This document shows positions 28,089 through 35,307 of a stretch of DNA of 40,039 nucleotides, piece by piece (the stretch's first letter is position 1; every line of letters starts with the position of its first letter). Origin of the DNA: Bacteroidia bacterium (GTDB lineage Bacteria > Bacteroidota > Bacteroidia > B-17B0 > Aurantibacillaceae); the NCBI GenBank assembly GCA_020846335.1, contig JADLED010000037.1:1-40039 (forward strand), written 5' to 3'. Made by a program: the position numbers and the translations under genes. Under the pieces are notes generated by a model that did not search any database, was not told the origin of the DNA, and was given only the letters and a program-made list of their open reading frames with translations.

Positions 28089-29324
28089 ATGAATACCGAA
28101 AAATTAAATTTTACAGTTCCGTCAAAAGCCAAAATGTTTTCGTTTGCGCTTATGATAGTGGGTTTAATATCCATTGTGCTGATGTTTATGATGGACAAGG
28201 GCAACGAGGAAGAGCATTACCACGCCGGTACCCGCGCATGGAGTAACGTTTTTGCCGGTTCCTTTTTCTTTATGGCGCTATCTCTGGCAGCGGCTTTCTT
28301 TTTAGGTTTGCAGTATGCTGCCGAAGCAGGTTGGTCAACCACCATCAAACGTTTAATTGAAGCCGTTACCATGTATTTGCCTTATGGTTTAAGTTTGATG
28401 TTGTTGTTGTTTATTTTAGGTCAATTGCACATTCACCACATTTATCACTGGATGGCCGATGGCATTGCCACTCCTGGTCACGAAAACTACGACCCCATTA
28501 TTGCCGGTAAAATTGGTTACTTCGGTATTTTCTGGTGGGTGCGCACTATTCTTTATATGGCTGGTTGGTATTGGTTTACCATGAAGCTTCGCAACAACTC
28601 TTTGGAAGCCGATAAACTGGATGTGGACGTAAACAACAGCTACCACTGGAAAAACATTAAAATCGGAGCCTGGTTCATGGTGTTATTTGCCGTTACCTCT
28701 TCAACAGCTTCATGGGATTGGCTCATGAGCATTGACACTCACTGGTTCTCTACATTATTTGGCTGGTACATTTTCTCAGGCATGTGGATTAGTGCTTTAA
28801 TTGCCATTACCGTTTTATTAATCTGGTTGCGCAAATTGGGTTACATGGAATTTGTAACCGAAAGCACCGTGCACGATATGGGTAAATGGATGTTCGCTAT
28901 TTCGTTTTTGTGGACTTACCTATACTTCTCACAATTTATGTTGATTTGGTACGCTGACATTCCTGAAGAAGTGGTTTATTTTAAAACCCGTTGGGAAAGC
29001 TACAAGGCCTTAATGTGGGTGGTATTCTTTATGAACTTTGCTTTGCCAATGGTAATGTTAATGAGCCGCGACAGCAAACGTAACTTCTTCTTTCTGATGT
29101 TTGTGGGCACCATTATTTTTGTGGGTCACTACCTGGATGTGATAATGATTGTGATGCCCGGAACCGTTGGCCACAGTTGGACCGGCTTAAGCTGGATGGA
29201 ATTTGGTAACTTCCTGTTCTTTTTAGGACTGTTTATTAACAGGGTATTAAATGCGCTTGCAAAGGCACCGTTGAAAGTGAAAAACCATCCTTTCTTACAG
29301 GAAAGTTTACACCACACTACCTAA
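28089..29324 (+). CDS. actF: ACIII subunit ActF, NrfD-like membrane protein
   Basis: Polytopic membrane subunit of 411 residues, distantly related to ActC/NrfD and often annotated as quinol:cytochrome c oxidoreductase quinone-binding subunit. About ten hydrophobic segments are visible, with a periplasmic loop rich in His (LHIHHIYHWM) after the third. The family features WSTTIKRLIEAV, SWDWLMSIDTHWFSTLFGWY and FSQFMLIWYADIPEE are present; the latter two are strong ActF signatures. It ends ESLHHTT. The gene follows actE by 22 bp and precedes coxB by 54 bp, the largest gap inside the operon, which is AT-rich and shows no clear terminator. Confidence 0.94.
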   Translation: MNTEKLNFTVPSKAKMFSFALMIVGLISIVLMFMMDKGNEEEHYHAGTRAWSNVFAGSFFFMALSLAAAFFLGLQYAAEAGWSTTIKRLIEAVTMYLPYGLSLMLLLFILGQLHIHHIYHWMADGIATPGHENYDPIIAGKIGYFGIFWWVRTILYMAGWYWFTMKLRNNSLEADKLDVDVNNSYHWKNIKIGAWFMVLFAVTSSTASWDWLMSIDTHWFSTLFGWYIFSGMWISALIAITVLLIWLRKLGYMEFVTESTVHDMGKWMFAISFLWTYLYFSQFMLIWYADIPEEVVYFKTRWESYKALMWVVFFMNFALPMVMLMSRDSKRNFFFLMFVGTIIFVGHYLDVIMIVMPGTVGHSWTGLSWMEFGNFLFFLGLFINRVLNALAKAPLKVKNHPFLQESLHHTT

Positions 29325-29378
29325 TAATTGGAATAGAGAAAAGAAGTTAGATTAATTAAAAATTTTAAATAAAATAAG

Positions 29379-30413
29379 ATGAGTCTGTTAGTTCTGTTAG
29401 CCATAGTATTATTGATAATTGCCGGGCATCAATTATTGAGGATTATAGAGTTAAGCCGCGGTTTAAAGAAAACAAAAGAGTGGCAGGTAAGCGACACCGA
29501 CAATAACATGATGGGTAAGGCCATGATGTTGTTTGGAGTTTTGTTTTTTGCCTTTTTCTTTTGGCAGGTAAACCGCTGGATGGATCGCTCTTTACCACCT
29601 GCAGCGTCTGAACACGGTGCTAAAATTGATACCCTTTGGGATGCCAACATGTGGTTAATTACCATTGTGTTTTTACTTACAAACACCTTTTTGTTTTGGT
29701 TTGCCTACAAATACCGCGGTAACAGCCAAAACAAAGCTGTTTATTATCCTCACAACAATAAACTCGAAATGCTTTGGACCGTAGTGCCAGCAGTGGCACT
29801 GGCTTTTATTATCATTTTTGGTTTAAAGTACTGGGGCGAAATTATGGGTAACTCTACTGAAAAGGACAAGGTAGTTATTGAGCTTTATGCCAAACAGTTT
29901 GACTGGACAGCTCGCTACACTGGTAAGGACGGACAATTGGGCGAAACCGATTTCAGACAAATTAGCGGCGGCAACTCAGTAGGCTTAGACACAACTGATA
30001 CTTTTGGTTACGACGATATTTTAGTAAAAAATGAATTTCACATTCCGGTGGGTAAAGAAATTGAATTTAAAATGCGCAGCCGCGATGTGATTCACAGTGC
30101 CTACATGCCACACTTCCGCGCTCAAATGAATTGTGTGCCCGGCATGATTACCACTTTTAAGTTTAAACCAACCAAAACAACTGCCGCCATGCGTCAGGAT
30201 CCTTATGTGATTAAAATGATGGCTGGTATTAACAAGCAACGCGAACTGGAAGGAAAAGAGCCGGTACAGTTTGATTACCTGTTGTTGTGTAATAAAATTT
30301 GCGGTTCATCGCACTACAATATGCAAATGAATATTATTGTGGACGAGGAAACAGACTACAACGCCTGGATTGCCAAACAAAAAGCAGTTAAAACCGTTGC
30401 AGACAAAAAGTAA
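29379..30413 (+). CDS. coxB: Cytochrome c oxidase subunit II
   Basis: Subunit II of the heme-copper oxidase, 344 residues; its CuA centre takes electrons from cytochrome c or directly from ACIII. Hydrophobic segments lie near 2-18, 48-66, 92-110 and 128-148, so the protein carries extra N-terminal helices beyond the usual two. CuA ligands are visible: His239 (DVIHSAYMPHF), Cys304, Cys308, His312 and Met315 in CNKICGSSHYNM. The usual Glu between the cysteines is Lys306; only its backbone carbonyl binds copper, so function should persist. The Asp common before the VPG turn is replaced by Asn (AQMNCVPG). I believe these variants recur in ACIII-linked oxidases of Bacteroidota. The gap to coxA is 32 bp. 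Confidence 0.95.
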   Translation: MSLLVLLAIVLLIIAGHQLLRIIELSRGLKKTKEWQVSDTDNNMMGKAMMLFGVLFFAFFFWQVNRWMDRSLPPAASEHGAKIDTLWDANMWLITIVFLLTNTFLFWFAYKYRGNSQNKAVYYPHNNKLEMLWTVVPAVALAFIIIFGLKYWGEIMGNSTEKDKVVIELYAKQFDWTARYTGKDGQLGETDFRQISGGNSVGLDTTDTFGYDDILVKNEFHIPVGKEIEFKMRSRDVIHSAYMPHFRAQMNCVPGMITTFKFKPTKTTAAMRQDPYVIKMMAGINKQRELEGKEPVQFDYLLLCNKICGSSHYNMQMNIIVDEETDYNAWIAKQKAVKTVADKK

Positions 30414-30445
30414 TAATTAAAAAACGAATTAATATAATATAAGAT

Positions 30446-32269
30446 ATGGCTACTCCTACCAATACATCTTTACACGAGGAACATTTAGTGCACCACGACC
30501 ATGTGCATGACCATGATGATCATGAAGAAAGCTTTGTGAGCAAGTACATTTTTAGCATGGACCACAAAATGATTTCGCGCCAGTTTTTAATTACTGCCGT
30601 AATCATGGCCGTGTTGGCAATGACTATGTCTGTTATTTTCAGGTTGCAATTGGCCTGGCCGGGAGAAAAATTTGCCTTTGTTAACGCCATGTTAGGCGAC
30701 AAATGGGGCAAAGACGGAATTCTGGATCCGAACATGTATCTGGCTTTGGTTACCATACACGGAACCATCATGGTGTTTTTTGTACTAACAGGCGGTTTGA
30801 GCGGAACATTCAGTAACCTTTTAATTCCTTACCAAATTGGTGCACGCGATATGGCTTCAGGCTTCCTGAACATGTTATCGTACTGGTTCTTCTTCGCTTC
30901 TACCGTAATTATGGTTTCATCTTTATTTCTTAACGATGGTCCTGCATCTGCCGGTTGGACAATTTATCCTCCACTATCTGCCTTGCCTGAAGCCATCCCC
31001 GGTTCTAAAATGGGTATGACCCTCTGGTTGGTATCTATGGCCATATTTATTGTATCCTCTTTGTTAGGAAGCTTAAACTACATCATCACCATTATTAACC
31101 TTCGCGCCAAAGGCATGAAAATGACCCGCCTGCCTTTAACCATCTGGGCTTTCTTAATCACCGCTATTTTAGGTGTGTTGTCTTTCCCGGTATTATTGTC
31201 TTGCGCCTTGTTGTTAATCTTCGACCGTAGTTTCCACACCTCGTTCTACCTTTCTGATATTTACATTGGTGGTCGTCCGCTGGACAATGTAGGTGGTAGC
31301 CCAATTTTGTTTGAACACTTGTTCTGGTTCTTGGGTCACCCTGAGGTGTACATTGTGTTGTTACCTGCATTGGGTATTACTTCCGAAATTATTGCCACCA
31401 ACTCCCGCAAGCCAATTTTTGGTTACCGCGCCATGATTGGTTCTATGTTGGCCATTGGGTTCCTTTCGTTTATTGTGTGGGGTCACCACATGTTTATGAC
31501 AGGTATGAATCCATTTTTAGGTTCGGTGTTTGTATTCACTACCTTATTAATTGCCATTCCTTCGGCTGTAAAAGCCTTTAACTACATTACCACCATGTGG
31601 AAGGGTAACATTCAATACACCCCGGCCATGTTGTTCTCTGTTGGTTTGGTTTCTTCTTTTATTACTGGCGGGGTTACCGGTATTATTTTGGCCGACTCTA
31701 CTCTAGATATTAACGTGCACGATACTTACTTTGTGGTGGCTCACTTCCACATTGTAATGGGTTTAAGTGCCATCTTTGGTATGTTTGCCGGTGTTTACCA
31801 CTGGTTCCCAAAAATGTTCTTGCGCATGATGAACAAAAAACTGGGATACATCCATTTCTGGTTAACCATTATTACCGCTTATGGTGTGTTTTTCCCAATG
31901 CACTTTTTAGGTCTGGCCGGTGTGCCGCGCCGTTATTACACCAATAGCAATTTCCCGATGTTTGATAATTTGGTGGACATTAACGAAATTGTAACTATTT
32001 GCGCCATTATTGGTGCCCTGGCTCAGGGTGTGTTTTTATTCAATTTCTTCTACAGTATTTTCCGTGGCGAAAAAGCACCACGCAATCCATGGAATGCCAA
32101 CTCTTTGGAGTGGACAACCCCAATGGCCAATATCCATGGCAACTGGCCCGGCGAGTTACCAACTGTACACCGTTGGGCTTACGATTACAGCAAACCGGGC
32201 AAAGATGTTGACTTTATACCACAAACCACACCTTTAGAAGAAGGTGAGGAAGACGGTGGCGCCCACTAA
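30446..32269 (+). CDS. coxA: Cytochrome c oxidase subunit I (A1-type heme-copper oxidase)
   Basis: Catalytic subunit that reduces oxygen to water and pumps protons; 607 residues, about 12 helices. Metal ligands are in place: His105 (IHGTIM, low-spin heme), His298 with the cross-linking Tyr302 in HPEVY, His347-His348 (WGHHMF), and His433 and His435 (VAHFHIVMG). The Glu of HPEVY, the Asp in GARDMASG and the Lys in IPSAVKAFNY mark D- and K-type proton channels, so A1 type. The first 30 residues are unusually rich in His, Asp and Glu (LVHHDHVHDHDDHEE). It is last in the eight-gene operon; no subunit III, subunit IV or assembly factor follows, and a strong terminator begins 22 bp downstream. Confidence 0.96.
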   Translation: MATPTNTSLHEEHLVHHDHVHDHDDHEESFVSKYIFSMDHKMISRQFLITAVIMAVLAMTMSVIFRLQLAWPGEKFAFVNAMLGDKWGKDGILDPNMYLALVTIHGTIMVFFVLTGGLSGTFSNLLIPYQIGARDMASGFLNMLSYWFFFASTVIMVSSLFLNDGPASAGWTIYPPLSALPEAIPGSKMGMTLWLVSMAIFIVSSLLGSLNYIITIINLRAKGMKMTRLPLTIWAFLITAILGVLSFPVLLSCALLLIFDRSFHTSFYLSDIYIGGRPLDNVGGSPILFEHLFWFLGHPEVYIVLLPALGITSEIIATNSRKPIFGYRAMIGSMLAIGFLSFIVWGHHMFMTGMNPFLGSVFVFTTLLIAIPSAVKAFNYITTMWKGNIQYTPAMLFSVGLVSSFITGGVTGIILADSTLDINVHDTYFVVAHFHIVMGLSAIFGMFAGVYHWFPKMFLRMMNKKLGYIHFWLTIITAYGVFFPMHFLGLAGVPRRYYTNSNFPMFDNLVDINEIVTICAIIGALAQGVFLFNFFYSIFRGEKAPRNPWNANSLEWTTPMANIHGNWPGELPTVHRWAYDYSKPGKDVDFIPQTTPLEEGEEDGGAH

Positions 32270-32290
32270 ACAATTTTTTTAGAAATTAAG

Positions 32291-32318
32291 AGCCCCTCAC
32301 CTTAGAGGGGCTTTTTTA
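32291..32318 (+). terminator. Rho-independent terminator of the ACIII-cox operon
   Basis: AGCCCCTC (32291-32298) pairs perfectly with GAGGGGCT (32305-32312) around a 6-nt loop, and six T residues follow the stem (the last of the stem included). It lies 22 bp beyond the coxA stop and ends the operon. Confidence 0.92.
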
Positions 32319-32381
32319 TTTGTGTCATCCTGCATTAATTTTTGTGGATTATTTGTAAATTTAATTAACTCGAAATGTGGC

Positions 32382-33293
32382 ATGAAAAAGTGTATTTACC
32401 TTTTGCTCTTGTATGTATGCATTGGTCGCGCACAGGTGGTGTTCTGTCCGCCGGGTGCCGAATGGCATAGTTTATTCGAAACCCGTGGACTTTTTGGCCA
32501 GGGAGGCTTTAGTGTTAACGAAAAAATAAAATACGTTCGGGATTCAGTTATTAATGGCACGCCTGTTAAAGTATTGCAACACCAGTTCTTTTATTATACG
32601 GATTGTTTTAATTCTGTAAATGTTACGGTAATTAAACAAAGTGGCGACACCGTTTTTTTCAGAAATAGCGAAACACTTCATAACTGGCAAATACTTTATA
32701 ATTATACGGCATCAGCCGGACAAGGCTGGACAAATAATTTGAAATACAGTTTCAGCAGTGGTCGCACATACACCATTACTGTTGACTCTGTTTCAACGTT
32801 TACTTTAAATTCAATGACTCTTCGACGTCTTTATGTGAAATACGATTACGTGTATTCACACACCATCGATGAACGATTGGGTGTTAATGGCTTCCTTTTT
32901 AATTTTCGGTCGCCGAGTTGCGACGGGCATGTTTACAAATCAAATTTATGCTATGGCGACAATGGTTTTGCCATAGTTCAATTGAGTGCTTTGTCCTGCA
33001 ATTACCAAAATGCACTTGGTAATGTCTCCAATCAAATGCATCAAATGGTATTTAAGTTTTCACCTAATCCCGCGCAGAGTTTTTGTTTGGTGCAACTCCC
33101 CGAAACCGAATCGGGTAAACACCACCAATTGCAATTAAAAAACAGTTTAGGTCAGGTGTTACTAAAACAGGATTTGGGCAGCGAACTCTTCTACCAATTG
33201 CCAACCCACCAATTCGCCCCCGGCATTTACTTTTTAAGTGTTTACACAAATGGTGAGATGGTGGGCGAAAATAAACTGATGATAACTAAATGA
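32382..33293 (+). CDS. Secreted protein of unknown function with T9SS type A tail
   Basis: Predicted secreted protein of 303 residues. I start at 32382, where MKKCIYLLLLYVCIGRAQ gives a signal peptide; the open frame could begin 20 codons earlier without one. The central region (about 25-220) has no family I recognise; it has several cysteines and a pattern of short beta strands (VRDSVINGTPVKVLQHQF). The last 75 residues are a type A sorting domain with FSPNPAQSF, LKNSLGQVLL and GIYFLSVYTNGEMVGENKL. The stop codon overlaps the next start (ATGA at 33290-33293), so the two secreted proteins are translationally coupled and possibly functional partners. Confidence 0.82.
   Translation: MKKCIYLLLLYVCIGRAQVVFCPPGAEWHSLFETRGLFGQGGFSVNEKIKYVRDSVINGTPVKVLQHQFFYYTDCFNSVNVTVIKQSGDTVFFRNSETLHNWQILYNYTASAGQGWTNNLKYSFSSGRTYTITVDSVSTFTLNSMTLRRLYVKYDYVYSHTIDERLGVNGFLFNFRSPSCDGHVYKSNLCYGDNGFAIVQLSALSCNYQNALGNVSNQMHQMVFKFSPNPAQSFCLVQLPETESGKHHQLQLKNSLGQVLLKQDLGSELFYQLPTHQFAPGIYFLSVYTNGEMVGENKLMITK
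33203..33280 (+). repeat. 78-bp near-identical direct repeat, copy 1
   Basis: This stretch, encoding the end of the type A sorting tail (THQFAPGIYFLSVYT), differs at only 5 of 78 positions from 34768-34845 in the next gene, although the upstream parts of the two genes are not recognisably alike. Gene conversion or a recent tail duplication is the likely cause. Confidence 0.85.
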
Positions 33294-34858
33294 AATACGC
33301 ACTAACCATATTAATTTTTGCGGCATCACTTTCTTGCTATTCGCAAAACTGGAATGTGTTTAACCGCGAGTACCGATACAACTACCGGCACGACACCGCC
33401 GACATAATAACCAACGTGTTGTTTCAGGACACAATTAAACAAAGAGGCACCGATACCATTTATGCTTTAAACCGTGTGGCATCGGTGTGTTCGGCGGCCT
33501 GTCCCGGCTTTTCAGTGGCCTTTACGCCCACTAACCCTGCACTCATAACCAACATGCCGCAGTTTTTACAGCGTTACGTTGTGAAGTACAGTAACGGTTT
33601 GGTCATGTTAAGTGATCCGTTTAAGCTTGTGATAAAACCCAATTGCGTTTTAAATCAAATCTGGTTGTTCGACAGTTTAGCCAACTATCAGGCCACCTGC
33701 ACCGCCATTGGCCTGCAAACTATTTTTGGTGTTAACGATAGTGTTAAAACCATGGTGATAAACAGTACCGACACGGTGCAGTTGAGTAAAACATTCGGGC
33801 TCATAAAATTTTCGGATTTGTATGGCAAAAACAAAAGTTACCGGTTGGTGGGCATTGAAAAGCGGCACTCCTACGATTCGGTGGCATTATATGGCACCAA
33901 AGTTCCGAACGCCTGGGATTTTTATAATTATCAGGTGGGCGATGAGTTTTGCGAATCATATACCGGTATTTTTACTTCATCATTTAAAGCAGAATGTCGT
34001 AACGTGCAATATAGAATTGTGTCCAAAGGCATAGGTCCTAATAATTATGCTTATGAAGCCCACATCATTAGCGCTACTTCCTATAAAAACCCATGGTCAC
34101 AGTCATATATTAATTGTAATTACGAACCATTTATTTATACTACAAAATTGTTTGGTTATGAAAACCTCAACTCCGAAACATTATTGGAAAACATCATGTA
34201 TCCGGGCATGGTAGTGGTTAACCGTCCGATACCGGGCACTGAATCCCAGTTTTCGGGCATTTATGCATCAAGAGGGTATCCCAACGTTGCCTTTTTAAAA
34301 AAGAACAGTAATGGTCGTTTATTCAAAGCAATGGGTCTGGGTGGTAATGGTTTAATTCCATCCGGTAATTATTCTTCACTTGGCTGTGCCAGTTCTCCTT
34401 TAATTGTTTGTGCTGTTTATTCCTTGCCATTATCGAATCTTTCTTCACGAGCAATTAGATTTATTATTGGCGAGGGATGGGGCGTTATTGGTGCTTATGT
34501 GAAACTTCCCGAATTTACAGCTTCTTACGCACGCACCTGTTTTATACACAATGGTAGTGTTGAATTGGGTGGGCCTTATGTTGGCACAAACGAAATTGAA
34601 TCAGAAAGCGCTGCCTACTCGGTTTTTCCTAACCCTGCATCAGGCACTTGCTTTATTAGGTTGCCGGAGAATGCTTATGGAAACACACAAACCCTTGTGC
34701 TTAAGAACCTCTTGGGCGAAACCGTGTTTAGAACAGATTTATTAAACCAATCTGAATACAATTTAACAACCCACCAATTCGCCCCCGGCATTTACTTCTT
34801 AAGTGTTTACACAGATGGTAAAATGGTGGGCGAAAGTAAACTGATAATTTCGAATTAG
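33290..34858 (+). CDS. Secreted protein of unknown function with T9SS type A tail
   Basis: Predicted secreted protein of 522 residues. The signal peptide is short (MKYALTILIFAASLSCYSQ). The body of about 420 residues is not a family I recognise; it is rich in Tyr, Asn and Ser, with beta-type segments and scattered cysteines (ASVCSAACPGF, PNCVLNQIW). The last 80 residues are a type A sorting domain: VFPNPASGTCFIRLPE, LKNLLGETVF and GIYFLSVYTDGKMVGESKL. It starts within the stop codon of the preceding secreted-protein gene, so both are made from one transcript. A candidate weak terminator follows. Function unknown. Confidence 0.82.
   Translation: MKYALTILIFAASLSCYSQNWNVFNREYRYNYRHDTADIITNVLFQDTIKQRGTDTIYALNRVASVCSAACPGFSVAFTPTNPALITNMPQFLQRYVVKYSNGLVMLSDPFKLVIKPNCVLNQIWLFDSLANYQATCTAIGLQTIFGVNDSVKTMVINSTDTVQLSKTFGLIKFSDLYGKNKSYRLVGIEKRHSYDSVALYGTKVPNAWDFYNYQVGDEFCESYTGIFTSSFKAECRNVQYRIVSKGIGPNNYAYEAHIISATSYKNPWSQSYINCNYEPFIYTTKLFGYENLNSETLLENIMYPGMVVVNRPIPGTESQFSGIYASRGYPNVAFLKKNSNGRLFKAMGLGGNGLIPSGNYSSLGCASSPLIVCAVYSLPLSNLSSRAIRFIIGEGWGVIGAYVKLPEFTASYARTCFIHNGSVELGGPYVGTNEIESESAAYSVFPNPASGTCFIRLPENAYGNTQTLVLKNLLGETVFRTDLLNQSEYNLTTHQFAPGIYFLSVYTDGKMVGESKLIISN
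34768..34845 (+). repeat. 78-bp near-identical direct repeat, copy 2
   Basis: Second copy of the sorting-tail segment found at 33203-33280, with 73 of 78 positions the same by my count. The two copies are 1565 bp apart in direct orientation, so recombination between them would fuse the two coupled genes in frame. Confidence 0.85.
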
Positions 34859-34875
34859 AAACTTTTGTTGATGTA

Positions 34876-34913
34876 ATTGGTTTCGGCATTAAAAACTGTT
34901 TTTGGAAACCAAT
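34876..34913 (+). terminator. Weak candidate terminator after the coupled T9SS genes
   Basis: ATTGGTTTC (34876-34884) is complementary to 34905-34913 around a 20-nt loop, and is followed by CCCTTATTTATTTTA. It lies 17 bp beyond the stop. The long loop and interrupted T tract make it a weak candidate. Confidence 0.4.
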
Positions 34914-35056
34914 CCCTTATTTATTTTACTAAAAAAATGGGTAATTTGATTTTTTTCATTCGTTTTTTTTATCCATGCATAATCCGGGTTTAACCGTAAA
35001 TAGACAGTTGGGTTTAGCAACGAAAACTAAAAGCCCCAAGGGATTTGCTTAGCGCA

Positions 35057-35074
35057 TCCCGCGAATTGGCGGGA
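35057..35074. other. GC-rich hairpin inside the MITE-like element
   Basis: TCCCGC (35057-35062) pairs with GCGGGA (35069-35074) around GAATTG. It is one of at least four local hairpins in the element. A weaker one is TGTGC (35179-35183) with GCACA (35192-35196). Confidence 0.65.
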
Positions 35075-35090
35075 GAGGACTGTAAGAGGG

Positions 35091-35111
35091 CATATGTGCA
35101 ATGCACATATG
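35091..35111. repeat. 21-bp near-perfect palindrome A inside the element
   Basis: CATATGTGCA, one central A, then its exact complement TGCACATATG. It is preceded by AGGG, as is palindrome B 59 bp to the right. Both share the core ATGCA/TGCAT-like geometry with 10-bp arms and a 1-nt centre but differ in outer arm bases. Confidence 0.85.
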
Positions 35112-35149
35112 GGTCAGCTTGAGCGAGGACACTATTTTGAAGCCCAGGG

Positions 35150-35170
35150 TAAATATGCAGTGCATATTTA
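35150..35170. repeat. 21-bp near-perfect palindrome B inside the element
   Basis: TAAATATGCA, one central G, then its exact complement TGCATATTTA. Same arm length and centre size as palindrome A at 35091-35111, with different arm sequence, so the pairing and not the sequence appears conserved. Confidence 0.85.
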
Positions 35171-35307
35171 AGCCAGACTGTGCCTGGGGGAGCACAAGCA
35201 AAGACCGCTGGGGATTTTACGTTTGCAGTCGAAAGTCAACTGTCTATTTACGGTTTAAGTGTTCCAAATTTCTTTAACTTTATTTTTTATTACTTTTAAG
35301 TTAATCC

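Larger units (their letters stand above)
34994..35253. mobile_element. MITE-like 260-bp element with terminal inverted repeats
   Basis: Non-coding element bounded by perfect 17-bp terminal inverted repeats: CCGTAAATAGACAGTTG at 34994-35010 and its complement at 35237-35253. TTTAA stands directly outside both ends (34989-34993 and 35254-35258), as a 5-bp target-site duplication would. The inner flanks also pair: 35029-35050 with 35196-35218, 18 of 22 positions (TTTGCTT with AAGCAAA, CCCCA with TGGGG, AAAA with TTTT). The interior holds several hairpins. No open frame of note. These features fit a miniature inverted-repeat transposable element moved in trans by a transposase elsewhere; a structured RNA gene is the alternative. 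TTTAA contains the palindrome TTAA, so the duplication could in part be fortuitous. Confidence 0.7.

Noticed and set aside
34994-35253. tmRNA, RNase P RNA, SRP RNA, 6S-like RNA or tRNA as identity of the structured element.
   Set aside because: I looked for the conserved cores of these RNAs and found none; the flanking duplication and perfect terminal repeats favour a mobile-element explanation.
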